In this document: positions 44,405 through 53,238 of the stretch, in pieces
Numbering within the stretch: the first letter of the stretch is position 1
Layout: every line of letters begins with the position of its first letter
Assembly: GCF_900114115.1 (NCBI RefSeq)
Contig: NZ_FORX01000002.1
Location: 375,004 to 439,003, forward strand
Direction of reading: 5' to 3'
Source: Desulfomicrobium apsheronum
GTDB taxonomy: Bacteria > Desulfobacterota > Desulfovibrionia > Desulfovibrionales > Desulfomicrobiaceae
Length of the DNA stretch: 64,000 nt
Program-made: the position numbers and the translations under genes
The notes under the pieces: model-generated
Told to the model about the DNA's origin: nothing
What the model saw: the letters and a program-made list of their open reading frames with translations, nothing else
Databases searched by the model: none

Positions 44405-45064
44405 ATGGAAACACTACGTAATATTCTTTTGATGATGGACCCCATGTTTATCTGGGGATTTCGACTCTTCGCTCACCCCTGGGGCGGTTTTTTGACGGGC
44501 CTCGCCGTGCTGTGTCTTCTTTGTGTGATCACGGGAGATTTCACATCGCATTTGGCCCGCAGGCTCAATCGCAAGGTGTATGGCAAATACCGTGATGAAA
44601 TGGTTCGACAGCACAACCTCTCCGTGGAGGCTTTGAAGCATTCCGACAAGGAAGCGTACAAGGCCGTCAACAGACAGGCGCATGAGGCATTCGGAAAGTA
44701 TTTTTTCAGCCAGGCCGGAGCGTTCACCCTGTCCATCTGGCCGCTGCCTTTCGCCATGGCCTGGCTGGATATCCGTTTTGGCGGCATTGCGCTCACTTTG
44801 CCTTTTGCGGTGCCGGGCATCGGTGATAGCGTCTTTTATCCGTTTTTCTTTTTTCCCATATACATTGCCGTGCGGATTTCTTACGGGAAAATCATGCGCC
44901 GTTTTCCGTTCTATCGGCGCATACTGGACTGGAGCAAGCACGGCAACGAAACGCAGATGGTTCCCTTCATGGATTTGCTCAAGCCTTCGACCGGGGCAAC
45001 CCCTGGTAAACTTGAAGAGGATGAGCGTCCGTCCGGCGGGCCTGACGATACACCCCGAAAATGA
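44405..45064 (+). CDS. Small membrane protein with Oxa1/EMC3-like topology
   Basis: This 219-aa protein has a TM near residues 20-45 (WGGFLTGLAVLCLLCVI) and a charged, helical cytosolic stretch at about 50-100 (RKVYGKYRDEMVRQ...). Two to three more TMs span about 103-170, and the C-terminal tail is polar. One TM, a cytosolic coiled coil, then a TM hairpin resembles Oxa1-superfamily (DUF106/EMC3) insertases. This is topology-based inference only. ATG 44405 follows a terminator directly with no clear ribosome-binding site; ATG 44432 or 44435 is possible. Confidence 0.6.
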   Translation: METLRNILLMMDPMFIWGFRLFAHPWGGFLTGLAVLCLLCVITGDFTSHLARRLNRKVYGKYRDEMVRQHNLSVEALKHSDKEAYKAVNRQAHEAFGKYFFSQAGAFTLSIWPLPFAMAWLDIRFGGIALTLPFAVPGIGDSVFYPFFFFPIYIAVRISYGKIMRRFPFYRRILDWSKHGNETQMVPFMDLLKPSTGATPGKLEEDERPSGGPDDTPRK

Positions 45065-45149
45065 CCGCGCCGTGTGGCGGCGGCATCCTTTTGGGCCGGG
45101 CCGCGCGTTTGCGGGAGCGACGCCTGGTGGATTTGGCAAGGGGAGATAG

Positions 45150-46850
45150 ATGATGCGACAGTCAGGACTTTTTTCGCACTGGAGTTTCGAGTCGTTCGCG
45201 CCCGGATCGATTCCCCGGCCCAAATACAATGCCTTTTGCCGGATACATCGGCAGACCAGCACCTGTCTTGAACTCCTGGCCCACTTCGAGGACCTGTCCA
45301 TGGGCGGGGCGGTGGTGGACTGGTGCCGCATTTCGGGGTTGGCGAATCAGCTGTGCACCGGCATTCGCGATCTTGTGGACCAGTTGCAGGTCATGAACCC
45401 CGTGGAATTCATGGACGCCCACGACTGGGTCGCCAAATTGAGCTTTTATACCCGTCTGTCCACCGAACACGCGGCCACGTCCGCCAATCCCCCGTATCTG
45501 CTGACGCTCGATTCGCCGGAAGGCAAAGCCTCCTTCTCCTGGATTTCCAAGGGTCTTGGTCCATTGGTCCCTGGCCCGGTTCTCGTTCTCACGCCGTCTT
45601 TGTTTCAGTATTTCATTGAAGCCAACGACATGCGTCATAACTTGGACGAATTGTTGCGTCAGTTGGACTTGATGGATGAGCCTGCCACCGAAGATTTGGG
45701 TAAGCGTGCCCGTGAGCTGATACGCGGGGGATCGTTGCCGCACCGGCTGCTCACCGAGATGGAGATCGCGGCCGTGGAGCTTGCTCCGGGCGGCAGATTT
45801 CTCGAATTGCGCGTGTTTGCCGGCAGCGGCGACGATGCCGTCATGATAGGCAAGGTCGGAGGAGTGCGGCCCACGGAGTTCCTTGAGGCCTGGCTTGAGG
45901 CCACAGCCTGCAAGTTTTCACCATCGGCGCTCGCCCTGCGCCTTTCCAAGGGGCTTGCCGATGAGGAACATCCACTCACAGTGGCCGTCTTTCCCGCCGA
46001 TACGGCTTCGAAAGAAAGGAATTGCGCCCTTTGGGAAGGCGTTCCCGATTCAGCGGCCCTGGTCGCGCGTCTGGACCAGGTTCTGCCCCGCATCACCAGG
46101 CTGCACGTTTTCAAGGATCAGGGCGAGGCCTTGCGTCCTGAGCATTGTCGCTCCCTGCACGATCTGATTTGCCTGTGCATGGAACGGGGTCTGGCCCAGA
46201 TTTTTGCCTTTGCCGGGGAACCTGCCCGGGGTCTGGCCGGAATCAAGCAGCTGCGGCTTGAAATCCCCGTGGTCATCAACATCTTCAATCTGGGCGGCGG
46301 GCTTTTTCCGTCAGCGGCGGAGCGGGCCGTCATCTCCACGGAGGATGTCCGTTCCATCCCTGCCTGGTCGTTGCTGCTGGGGCTGGTCTGCCCTGCCGTT
46401 TCCTGGTCCGCCGCGCGTCACGAAGAGACCCCGTCGGTGCCGCATTACAGCAGCTACGCGGTTCTTTCCCAGTTTTTCATGCACTGCACCTTGCGACTTG
46501 AGCAGAATCTGTATGTTGCGGAATGTTCGTGCGAGGACGGCGTGGAGAAGTACGTCCGTTTTCGTTTCAAGGGCGGGACGGGAACCAGGGCGCAAAGGAG
46601 GAGCAGGCTCGGGATCATGCGCCTCATCCTTGAAAGGGAGGGGTTCACGGTCAGTTCGCACGGAGATTATCTTCAGGCCCTGCGCAGCGGTGAGGAAGAT
46701 GTCCTGCTGCAGCGCAATCTCGTTTGCCTGGGCCTTTTGACAGCCTGGGTGCAGTCTTCGGGAGTGGAAGTCCTGGGGGGCATGTCACCGGAGCAGGGGC
46801 GCGACCTTTTTCGCGAGCTGTTTACCGATTTCCTCTTTGATCCAAGCTAG
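45150..46850 (+). CDS. Unknown protein, possibly related to C-terminal parts of PEP-synthase-like proteins
   Basis: This 566-aa soluble protein has no signal peptide or TM. The C-terminal segment KYVRFRFKGGTGTRAQRRSRL followed by ILEREGFTVSSHGDYLQA resembles a segment at the end of some PEP/pyruvate-binding (PEP-synthase-like) proteins. If that is right, this protein lacks the ATP-grasp and phospho-His catalytic parts. The rest is not recognisable. Codon use is like the neighbours. The assignment is tentative. Confidence 0.5.
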   Translation: MMRQSGLFSHWSFESFAPGSIPRPKYNAFCRIHRQTSTCLELLAHFEDLSMGGAVVDWCRISGLANQLCTGIRDLVDQLQVMNPVEFMDAHDWVAKLSFYTRLSTEHAATSANPPYLLTLDSPEGKASFSWISKGLGPLVPGPVLVLTPSLFQYFIEANDMRHNLDELLRQLDLMDEPATEDLGKRARELIRGGSLPHRLLTEMEIAAVELAPGGRFLELRVFAGSGDDAVMIGKVGGVRPTEFLEAWLEATACKFSPSALALRLSKGLADEEHPLTVAVFPADTASKERNCALWEGVPDSAALVARLDQVLPRITRLHVFKDQGEALRPEHCRSLHDLICLCMERGLAQIFAFAGEPARGLAGIKQLRLEIPVVINIFNLGGGLFPSAAERAVISTEDVRSIPAWSLLLGLVCPAVSWSAARHEETPSVPHYSSYAVLSQFFMHCTLRLEQNLYVAECSCEDGVEKYVRFRFKGGTGTRAQRRSRLGIMRLILEREGFTVSSHGDYLQALRSGEEDVLLQRNLVCLGLLTAWVQSSGVEVLGGMSPEQGRDLFRELFTDFLFDPS

Positions 46851-46892
46851 TGCCCTGCCGGGTCTGACTTCGGCCGCGATCAGCCGGGCCTG

Positions 46893-48476
46893 CTAGTTCT
46901 TGCGAAAGTGGCAGCCCCGGCTGGTCTTGTTGCGCAAGGCCGCCGTGGTCACGATGTAGGCGGTCTGACAGCCATGGAAGAGGTCCACCGACTCCTTGCA
47001 GATGCGGATTGATTTGTAGAAGGAGTGCAGCCTCTTGTTCAGGTTGCGCAGGTCTTCGAAGGCCCGCTCCAGGCGCGGGGTGGTGCGCATGATGCCCATG
47101 TAGTTCCACATGGTGTGTCGGATGGTAGCCCAGTCTTGGTTGATGAGCGCCGGGTCCTCCATCTCGGTCCTGCCGGAGGTGATCCAGTCGGCGATGGAAT
47201 CCTGAAGTCGCTGACACAATTGGCATGATCCTTCATAGCGTTCATGGATGTCTTCCGCCGCGGCCATGCCCCACAAAAGCCCTTCCAGAAGTGATGTCGA
47301 GGCCAGACGGTTGGCCCCGTGCACGCCCGTGCAGGCGATCTCACCGGCCGCATAGAGTCCGTCGAGGGTGCTTCGGCCCCTGTTGTCGACCAGCACCCCG
47401 CCGCAGGAATAATGTGCGGCGGGCACCACCGGGATGGGATCCTTGGACATGTCCACGCCGACTTGCTTGCACTTTTCGTGAATTGTCGGGAAGCGTTTGC
47501 GCAGGTTCTGGTCCACGTAGTTGGCGGCGTCCAGAAACACGCAGTCCTCTCCGGTCTTGAGCAATTCGTCGACGATGGCCCGGGTCACGATGTCGCGGGG
47601 GGCCAGTTCCATGCGTTCATCATAGCGGGCCATGAAGCGTTCGCCCTTGGCGTTGAAGAGACGGGCCCCTTCGCCGCGCACGGCCTCGGAGATGAGAAAT
47701 TTGCGATCCGCGCGGTGGAAAAGCGAGGTGGGATGAAACTGGATGTATTCCAGGTTCATGACCGTCGCGCCCGCGCGGTGGGCCATGGCCATGCCCGATC
47801 CGATGGAGGACGAGGTGTTGGTCGTGTGCAGGAAAATCTGTCCCAGTCCGCCAGTGCACAGGACCGTGTAGTCGGCCAGGATGGTGTTGGGTTCGTTTGT
47901 CTCCGAATTGAAAACGTAGGCTCCGACGCACTGGTTGTTCAGTTGGTAGCGGAATTCCAGTTTGGTGGAGTGGTGGCGCGTGGCCAGAAGGTCGATGGCC
48001 GTCCGGTTGTAGAGGGTGCGGATGTTGGGATGGATCAGCACTTCGCGGACCAGGCTGTCCTGGATTGCGCGTCCGGTGTAGTCGGCACAGGTCAGGATGC
48101 GATGCACCCCGTGGCCGCCTTCCTTGGTCAGATACCAGTCCCCCTGTTCCGTGCGGTCGAAGGGGACCTGCACGCGCTCAAACAGGATCTTTTCCACCGC
48201 CTTCGGGCCGTCCTCGCACAGATGGCGCACGGCCGGTTCGTAGTTGTACTCCCAGCCGGCGGTGCCGATGTCTTTCGCCAACTTTTCAGGAGAGTCCTCG
48301 CTGCTGCCGTAGACGATGCCGCCCTGTGCCAGGGCTGTATTGCCGTTGTCCAGAGAGGGGCCCGAAGAGAGCAGGGTCACTTCGTGGCCCTTGTCGGCCA
48401 GACAGATGGCCGCGGTGCAGCCTGCGATTCCCGAGCCGATGACCAGAACTTCAGTTTTCATGCGGGTGGGTGTCAT
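46893..48476 (-). CDS. nadB: L-aspartate oxidase
   Basis: NadB oxidises aspartate to iminoaspartate for quinolinate synthesis. The 527-aa flavoprotein has the FAD-binding GSGIAGCTAAICLA near the N-terminus. Active-site-region segments are HTTNTSSSIGSGMAMAHRAGA, MNLEYIQFHPTSL and HYSCGGVLVDNRGRSTLDGLYAAGEIACTGVHGANRLASTSLLEG. ATG 48476 has AGGAAAT upstream. It is the third gene of the nadC-nadA-nadB operon, 10 nt after nadA. Fumarate is the likely electron acceptor in anaerobes. Confidence 0.96.
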   Translation of the reverse strand: MTPTRMKTEVLVIGSGIAGCTAAICLADKGHEVTLLSSGPSLDNGNTALAQGGIVYGSSEDSPEKLAKDIGTAGWEYNYEPAVRHLCEDGPKAVEKILFERVQVPFDRTEQGDWYLTKEGGHGVHRILTCADYTGRAIQDSLVREVLIHPNIRTLYNRTAIDLLATRHHSTKLEFRYQLNNQCVGAYVFNSETNEPNTILADYTVLCTGGLGQIFLHTTNTSSSIGSGMAMAHRAGATVMNLEYIQFHPTSLFHRADRKFLISEAVRGEGARLFNAKGERFMARYDERMELAPRDIVTRAIVDELLKTGEDCVFLDAANYVDQNLRKRFPTIHEKCKQVGVDMSKDPIPVVPAAHYSCGGVLVDNRGRSTLDGLYAAGEIACTGVHGANRLASTSLLEGLLWGMAAAEDIHERYEGSCQLCQRLQDSIADWITSGRTEMEDPALINQDWATIRHTMWNYMGIMRTTPRLERAFEDLRNLNKRLHSFYKSIRICKESVDLFHGCQTAYIVTTAALRNKTSRGCHFRKN

Positions 48477-48486
48477 GACGTATTTC

Positions 48487-49500
48487 CTAACTGCAGGCGG
48501 TCAGCATGCGCTCCAGGGCGATGCGGGCGGGCCGGGCTATGTGTTCCTCGACCCGAACCGGCAGGGCGGTATCAAGCTCCTGCAACATGCGGGCGAGGTT
48601 TGTTTCGTTGACCTTGGCCATGTTCGAGCACAGAGCCCTGCGCAGTGGCCGGATGGTCTTGTCGGGATGTCTGGTCGCCAGACGGTTGACCAGGCTCCAT
48701 TCGGTTCCGACATAGACCGTGCTGCCGCTTTTCGCTTCGGCCACGGCCTTGATGAGGAAGGTGGTCGAACCGGCCCCGTCGGCCATGGATACGACTTCAG
48801 GATCGCATTCGGGGTGCACGAAGATCAGGGCATGGGGTTCGCTTGCGCGGATGGCCGTCACCTGTCCGGCGTTGAATTTGGCGTGGACGGCGCACAGGCC
48901 CGGCCACAGGTAAAGTTTGCGTGCAGGGTCGGCTGCGGGCACGAAGCGCCCCTGACCCCGAATGTCGAGCCGCTCGATCTCGTTTTCGGACAGACCGAGG
49001 ATGCGGGCCGTGTTGCGGCCGAGGTTGGCGTCGGGCAAAAAGAGGACCCCGTCCCCCTGGGCAAGGGCCCAGCGCAGCATGGTCGGGGCGTTGGCCGAGG
49101 TGCAGACGCTGCCGCCATGGTTGCCGCAGACGGCCTTCACGGCGGCGGAGGAGTTGACGTAGGTCAGGGGGATGATGCGCGCCCCGTCGCGGTTGAGCCG
49201 CGAGAGGACCTCTTCTGCCAGGAGGGCCGGAACCATCTCGGCCATGACGCAGCTGGCCCCGAGGTCGGGGATGTGCACCTTCTGTTCCGGCCTGGCCAGG
49301 ATGGCTGCCGTTTCGGCCATGAAATGCACCCCGCAGAACACGATGTGCCGCGCCTCAAGGCCGTCGATGTGCCTGGCCAGTTCCAGGGAGTCTCCCAGGA
49401 TGTCGGCGTGCCGGACAACCTCGTCGGCCTGGTAATGATGAGCGAGGATGCACAGCTCTTTGCCGAGCCTGTCCCTGATGGCGGAAATTTCCTGGTTCAT
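48487..49500 (-). CDS. nadA: Quinolinate synthase
   Basis: NadA condenses iminoaspartate and dihydroxyacetone phosphate to quinolinate with a [4Fe-4S] cluster. The three ligand cysteines are recognisable in GSVCTSANAP, FVHPECDPEV and RALCSNMAKVN. HHYQADEVV and FMAETAAIL are other family motifs. Length (337 aa) fits. Its ATG overlaps the nadC stop by 4 nt. Confidence 0.97.
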   Translation of the reverse strand: MNQEISAIRDRLGKELCILAHHYQADEVVRHADILGDSLELARHIDGLEARHIVFCGVHFMAETAAILARPEQKVHIPDLGASCVMAEMVPALLAEEVLSRLNRDGARIIPLTYVNSSAAVKAVCGNHGGSVCTSANAPTMLRWALAQGDGVLFLPDANLGRNTARILGLSENEIERLDIRGQGRFVPAADPARKLYLWPGLCAVHAKFNAGQVTAIRASEPHALIFVHPECDPEVVSMADGAGSTTFLIKAVAEAKSGSTVYVGTEWSLVNRLATRHPDKTIRPLRRALCSNMAKVNETNLARMLQELDTALPVRVEEHIARPARIALERMLTACS

Positions 49501-50369
49501 GCATTCTCCCGGGAACTTTGTGTCAGGCGCATGGAGAAGTCCGCGACGGTGGCGGAGTGGGTGATGGCGCCGGTTGAGATGAACGTCGGCCGCAATTCGG
49601 CCAAGGCGCGGATGGTCGTCAGGGTGACATTGCCGCTGATCTCCGATTCGATGTGAGGCGGGATGAGCCGCAAGGCCTCGGCCGCAGTCCCGACGGGCAT
49701 GTTGTCAAGCATGATGCGCTGGGGCGAGAGACTCACGGCCTCGCGCACGTCTTCGAGCGTGCGGCATTCCACTTCCAGGGGCGGGCAGATGTCGTAGGCG
49801 TTTCTGAGCGCGCACACGGCGGCGGTGATGGAGCCCGCCTGATCGATGTGATTGTCCTTGAGCATGAGCATTTCCTCAAGGTTGGCTCTGTGGTTGTGTC
49901 CCCCTCCCATGCGCACCGCGTATTTTTCCAGATAGCGCTGGCCGGGAGTGGTCTTACGGGTGTCCAGCACCCGCACTCCGGTTCCCTCCACCGCCTGCAC
50001 GAAACGCCTGGTCGCGTTGGCCACGCCGGAGAGGTGGCAGATGAAATTCATGATGACCCGCTCAGCCTTGAGCAAGATGGGTGCCGAACCCCGGATGCGG
50101 GCAACCTCCTGGCCGCGCGTGACCGCGTCCGCGTCCGATGCGAGCAGGGTCACGAGGGGCCTTGGGCCGCGCATGCGTTCAAAGACGATGTCGATGAGCG
50201 GCAAGCCCGCGACCAGGGTTTCTTCCTTGGCCACGATGGACGCTTCCAGTTGCGAAGCGGGCGGGAACAGGGCTTCGGAGGTCAGATCACGTCCGTCTTC
50301 CTCCAGGGCGAGGTCCACGAGGCGGTGCAGCAGGGCCAGTCGGTCGTCGTTGAAATAGAGAGAAAACAT
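49497..50369 (-). CDS. nadC: Quinolinate phosphoribosyltransferase
   Basis: NadC converts quinolinate and PRPP to nicotinate mononucleotide. RVLDTRKTTPGQRYLEKYAV, GGGHNHRANLEEMLMLKDNH and IMLDNMPVG are characteristic. The true start is ATG 50369, after AAGGAATCCGGC, giving 290 aa. It is the first gene of a three-gene operon whose order (C-A-B) differs from the more common nadB-A or A-B-C orders. The 181-nt divergent region upstream should contain the operon promoter. Confidence 0.97.
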   Translation of the reverse strand: MFSLYFNDDRLALLHRLVDLALEEDGRDLTSEALFPPASQLEASIVAKEETLVAGLPLIDIVFERMRGPRPLVTLLASDADAVTRGQEVARIRGSAPILLKAERVIMNFICHLSGVANATRRFVQAVEGTGVRVLDTRKTTPGQRYLEKYAVRMGGGHNHRANLEEMLMLKDNHIDQAGSITAAVCALRNAYDICPPLEVECRTLEDVREAVSLSPQRIMLDNMPVGTAAEALRLIPPHIESEISGNVTLTTIRALAELRPTFISTGAITHSATVADFSMRLTQSSRENA

Positions 50370-50550
50370 GCCGGATTCCTTGCGCAGGAGGGTGATTGGT
50401 TTGGCTTGTTGACTAGGAAAAGGACCACCCGTCGTCAAGCCGTAACTGGCCCATCCGCAGGTTGCGCTTGCAGGTGCTGCGTGTCATGTTGGCGCATGCG
50501 TTGTATCCAAAAGAACCAGTCGCTTAAAGCGCGTGTGAACGGAGAATGAA

Positions 50551-53148
50551 ATGACCTGCATCGAGCCGCTCCTGGCGAAGGTGACCAAACAAGCCTCACC
50601 CAGGTTGCTGAGTAACGGTTTCGTCTGCTGGCTGGTGCACTCGCAGCCTCTGCCGATAAGTTTTCTTCAGACCCTGACTGATATCGGCGGCTGGTCCCTG
50701 GCGGAGGAATCATCGCAGACCCTGTGGTTTTTTCCTTCTTCCGAAGTCATGCTCGGGCTGGCCAGACTCTACAACTGGGCCAGGCTTCATCCCATGGCCA
50801 CGAGCGTGACCGTCTTCGAGGGCAGCCTCATTGTCGATGATAAGCTTGGGCAATCACTCAAGGTCAAGTCCGAACTGCACTCCCTCTGCGTCGAACTTCC
50901 CAAGAGGCTCGTTGTCCGCGTCAGCGCGCGCATGCGGGAACTCGGACGAACCCTGACGGGTCTCTCCTTCAAGCAAGTGCAGAATCCGGACGGTCTCCTG
51001 GGGGACTGGTTCGAGCTTGAAGGCAGCGAGCAGGTCAGCGTATCCTACAAGTTGAACTGGCTTTGGGTCATCCGCCCTCAAGGCACCCGGCAGGACAAGA
51101 CCTTCACCAAGGGCTGGCGAGCCTACTACGACCGACTGGAAGCGATCTTCCAGCAGTACAAGGTCTCCTACCTGCTGGCGGAGGATCTGAATCTGGTTCT
51201 GCGAGTGACTTCGCCGCGCGTCATGGGCGCTCTGACCTCGGAACTGCTGGGCATGATCGACGACAAGGAGAATCCGGCCTGGCCCTGCAAATACATGGCC
51301 GTCGAGATGGGCGACCAGCCCTTCACGCCTGACTTTGCGAGCAAGGTCCGCTATGTCGTGGATTCCCTTGAATCCAATGCCCTGCATCTGCCCCTGGCCA
51401 CGATTTTCCAGATAGCCGACTCCAGGATCGCGCCGGTGGATTCGCGCGCTTCCATGGACAATTCCAAGCTGTCCGACCTGTTTCAGGTTCGTTTTCATTC
51501 CAGCAAGAGCGGGCGGCGGCGCGGCAGCCTGAATGTTTTTCTGCCGACGAGCCTGATTTCCGGTGGCGAGAGCCCCTGTTTCTATTGCGGACTGCGTTCG
51601 CACCAGCCGCGAAAATGTCCCACGAGGATGCTGCAATCCGGAAACGTGCAGGTCACGGACATGATTCGTTTTGCCCGCATGGATCTTGACACTCTGCCCG
51701 GAATCCTGGCCGGGATTGAAAAGCAGGTCGCCCCCGACGTCATCCGTGGTCTGAACGCGTTGCTGGGGGAAAAGAGCGACCCGGGGATGGTCGTACGGTC
51801 CATGTTCGAGGTCAACATGATCTGCCAGCTGCGCATGATGGCTTCCGTCTGGCGCGCCAAGGGCAAGGAATGGCCGCGCGGGATAGAAGACCAGCGGCCC
51901 CAAAGCGAGGCGCAACTCTGGGAGGCCTTGGAGGCTCTGCGCACGGGGAGCCGGGAACGGGCCATGGAGAAGGTCGATCATGTCGTGCTCGGTTCGCCCA
52001 AGAATTATCAGCCACGGGTGCTTCTTGGTTTCATGGCCATGGAGCGTGATGAATTCAAGCGCGCCATCGGCTTCTGGGAGGAGGCCGAGAGCCTGGCCTA
52101 TACCAGTCTCCAGCGCTCATACATCCAGCTTCTTCAGGGTCGCCTGCGGGAGATCACAGGCGACTATCCCGAAGCCATCCGTCTTTACGGCCGGGCGCTT
52201 GCGGAATCCCCTCGATTCAGTCCGGCCCGTTACAGACAGGCCGTCTGTCTGATCAAGTCGGGATATCTCAACGAAGCCCAGGCGCTCATCCGTGAGCTGA
52301 TCAAGGACAATCCCGACTACTTCAGCACCGTGCTGCTCGATACCGAGCTGGAGGGCGGGCGTTCCCATCTCTTGAGCGACCTGTGGGAGATCTGGGAAGA
52401 TGCACGGGCCCGCTCCAGCGAGGTCATCGGCGTGGTGGAGCATCTGCCGGATCTGCTGGCCAAGTGGTTGCCCTCCGATCACGATGCCTACAACATGTTC
52501 CATGTGCGCATCGAGGATTTGAACAGTTACGCAGGGGTCAACAACTACGCCTCCATGGCCAAGCTGCTGCGCGGCACCATCGCCATCCGGGCGGACATCC
52601 AGACCCGGGTCAAGAAGGACATCAAGGAGCTCGCCAACCGCCGTTCGGTCATCCGCGAGCGGCTCAAGAAGATTCAGCGCGAGGCGTCCTGGTTTCCCTT
52701 TCCGTCGATGCTCGGGTCTTTCACCAAGCTCTTCAATGCATGCGGCGAGGGAGTGAGTCTCATCGGCCATCTTGACCTCTACGTTCCCGACAAATTCCGG
52801 CAGGGGCACGAGGCCATGCGCCAGGCCGAACAGAATCTGGACAAGCTCGAAAAGAAGCTGCTCTTCCTGCAAGGCGTGCGAAACGGTATCCTTTTTCTGC
52901 TGCTGTCCGGCAAGTATCTGCTCATCTTCGAGATCATCGCCTTGCTTCTGGCCGGAGGCGTGTCCCTGGGACTTTACTACCTGGCTCCGGATCAGGTCAT
53001 CCTGGGGCGGAACCTGCGCCAGGAGCGATGGCTGATCCTCAACATCACGCTCATCTTTTTTTCCTTTCTCGCTTTCGTCGCCACAGCCATCAAGGCCGCG
53101 TCGAACTTCGAGACCTACAAGAACGAAATTCTGGACAAGGGGGACTGA
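50551..53148 (+). CDS. Large TPR membrane protein with CCHC zinc knuckle
   Basis: This 865-aa protein has an N-terminal region (1-330) of unknown fold. A perfect zinc knuckle CX2CX4HX4C follows at Cys343, Cys346, His351 and Cys356 (CFYCGLRSHQPRKCP). A TPR-like array spans about 480-600. A charged helical region (670-790) follows, then two C-terminal TM segments (about 795-820 and 832-850). It starts divergently from nadC. No enzyme motif is seen. A membrane-tethered scaffold or nucleic-acid-binding role is conceivable but unproven. Confidence 0.75.
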   Translation: MTCIEPLLAKVTKQASPRLLSNGFVCWLVHSQPLPISFLQTLTDIGGWSLAEESSQTLWFFPSSEVMLGLARLYNWARLHPMATSVTVFEGSLIVDDKLGQSLKVKSELHSLCVELPKRLVVRVSARMRELGRTLTGLSFKQVQNPDGLLGDWFELEGSEQVSVSYKLNWLWVIRPQGTRQDKTFTKGWRAYYDRLEAIFQQYKVSYLLAEDLNLVLRVTSPRVMGALTSELLGMIDDKENPAWPCKYMAVEMGDQPFTPDFASKVRYVVDSLESNALHLPLATIFQIADSRIAPVDSRASMDNSKLSDLFQVRFHSSKSGRRRGSLNVFLPTSLISGGESPCFYCGLRSHQPRKCPTRMLQSGNVQVTDMIRFARMDLDTLPGILAGIEKQVAPDVIRGLNALLGEKSDPGMVVRSMFEVNMICQLRMMASVWRAKGKEWPRGIEDQRPQSEAQLWEALEALRTGSRERAMEKVDHVVLGSPKNYQPRVLLGFMAMERDEFKRAIGFWEEAESLAYTSLQRSYIQLLQGRLREITGDYPEAIRLYGRALAESPRFSPARYRQAVCLIKSGYLNEAQALIRELIKDNPDYFSTVLLDTELEGGRSHLLSDLWEIWEDARARSSEVIGVVEHLPDLLAKWLPSDHDAYNMFHVRIEDLNSYAGVNNYASMAKLLRGTIAIRADIQTRVKKDIKELANRRSVIRERLKKIQREASWFPFPSMLGSFTKLFNACGEGVSLIGHLDLYVPDKFRQGHEAMRQAEQNLDKLEKKLLFLQGVRNGILFLLLSGKYLLIFEIIALLLAGGVSLGLYYLAPDQVILGRNLRQERWLILNITLIFFSFLAFVATAIKAASNFETYKNEILDKGD

Positions 53149-53238
53149 TGCCCCGCATCCACGCCACGCATGCCTTCCTCGCCCCGACGGCGGTTCGAAA
53201 TCCCGTGTTTTTGGCACGCCTTTTGTTCATTACCTAGA

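Noticed and set aside
53214-53236. TTGGCACGCCTTTTGTTC as a sigma-54 promoter for the glycosyltransferase gene.
   Set aside because: The -12 element has GT instead of the required GC, and it lies only a few bases from the ATG.
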